A DNA stretch of 64,000 nucleotides from Aricia agestis (Eukaryota; Arthropoda; Insecta; Lepidoptera; Lycaenidae), in NCBI RefSeq assembly GCF_905147365.1, contig NC_056406.1, forward strand, positions 2,492,501-2,556,500, given 5' to 3'. Position numbers and translations under genes: made by a program. The notes below the pieces were generated by a model, which was not told the DNA's origin, ran no database searches, and saw only the letters and a program-made list of their open reading frames with translations. Below are positions 63,684-64,000 of the stretch, in pieces (position 1 is the stretch's first letter; each line of letters opens with the position of its first letter).

Positions 63684-63806
63684 TCGGTTTAAAATTGACA
63701 AAGTTAACCTGCATGCCAAATTTCAGTCCGATCCGTCCAGTGGTTTAGGCTGTGCGTTGATAGATCACTATGTCAGTCAGTTACCTTTGAGTTATATATA
63801 TTTAGA
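63684..63806 (-). mobile_element. Helitron family J, 5' part
   Basis: CTGCATGCCAAATTTCAGTC, CCGATCCGTCCAGTGGTTTA and CACTATGTCAGTCAG match 9430-9530. The 3' half is absent, and GC-rich sequence adjoins instead. Confidence 0.62.
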
Positions 63807-64000
63807 TAAAGATAGAATGTGTACATTGAGGATTCCTCTTTTAGAATTATCTAGGAAATCCATACATAAAAAATGATATGGACATATAAAGTTCTCTGGT
63901 CGCAATGTTATTTTTCAAACTCCTTCTCAAACTCAAAGCGGCTGGACTAATGGTGGTCATGCCACAACTCCCACACACGGTCAGTTCTAACTGATCCAAT
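63807..64000. other. unassigned sequence to the window edge
   Basis: Nothing recognised. Confidence 0.3.

Noticed and set aside
63184..63714. 136- and 134-codon frames on opposite strands
   Set aside because: Mirror-image frames in a GC-rich repeat block with few stops. Arg/Pro/Ala-rich without any motif.

Overview
The window is eukaryotic, non-coding and almost certainly from a moth or butterfly (Lepidoptera). It is AT-rich and carries repeat families that I recognise from lepidopteran genomes. These include Helitrons whose 5' ends read TC..ACTAATATTATAAATG and whose 3' ends read hairpin + CTAG, a tRNA-derived SINE with an (ATT)n tail, a short retroelement with the CAGCGCTTGCGCTG core, and the GGGTTCCG repeat. 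No host protein-coding gene, rRNA gene or functional tRNA gene could be supported on either strand. All long open frames are transposon remnants, microsatellite translations or chance. The window is either intergenic or one very large intron; nothing in it decides which.

Roughly half of the bases can be assigned to transposable elements, mainly non-autonomous ones: about 30 Helitron copies or fragments, about 30 inverted-repeat DNA elements (MITEs, with TA, TTA/TAA, TTAA or 8-bp target duplications), ten copies of a SINE-like element (family C), three copies of a tRNA-derived SINE, nine LINE 3' fragments and one miniature LTR element (TRIM). All LINE reading frames are 5'-truncated, and no intact transposase, helicase or reverse transcriptase is present, so everything here depends on enzymes encoded elsewhere.

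Layout. 0-13 kb: Helitrons, family C copies, MITEs, the first SINE, and a 64-unit (AT)n. 13-24 kb: a LINE 3' end, minisatellite, SINE, a Helitron nested in a Helitron, and a Jockey-like LINE fragment with one stop codon. 24-35 kb: a SINE and an RTE-type LINE side by side with perfect target duplications, the family C LINE partner, palindromic MITEs, and a hAT-type element caught inside a LINE. 35-42 kb: mariner-type and other MITEs with long unassigned stretches between them. 42.0-45.1 kb: a four-level nest (Helitron > LINE > TRIM > TIR element). 45.3-47.5 kb: (AT)n and a long inverted repeat with ~400-bp arms. 49-54 kb: inverted-repeat elements and one MITE that has absorbed a tandem array, another MITE, a compound palindrome, a LINE and a Helitron. 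54-64 kb: more MITEs (several nested), Helitrons, and a GC-rich block near the end.

The parts do not form a pathway; they record successive insertions. Target duplications and comparison with uninterrupted copies elsewhere in the same window allow the order of several insertions to be read. The strongest biological signals are (i) the shared 3' end of the SINE-like family C and a LINE, which suggests that the LINE machinery mobilises it, (ii) the TRIM nest, (iii) the 11 x 22-bp array in a MITE terminus, and (iv) several near-perfect hairpins that could form double-stranded RNA. Family names and superfamily assignments rest on termini and target duplications only; no database search was possible.
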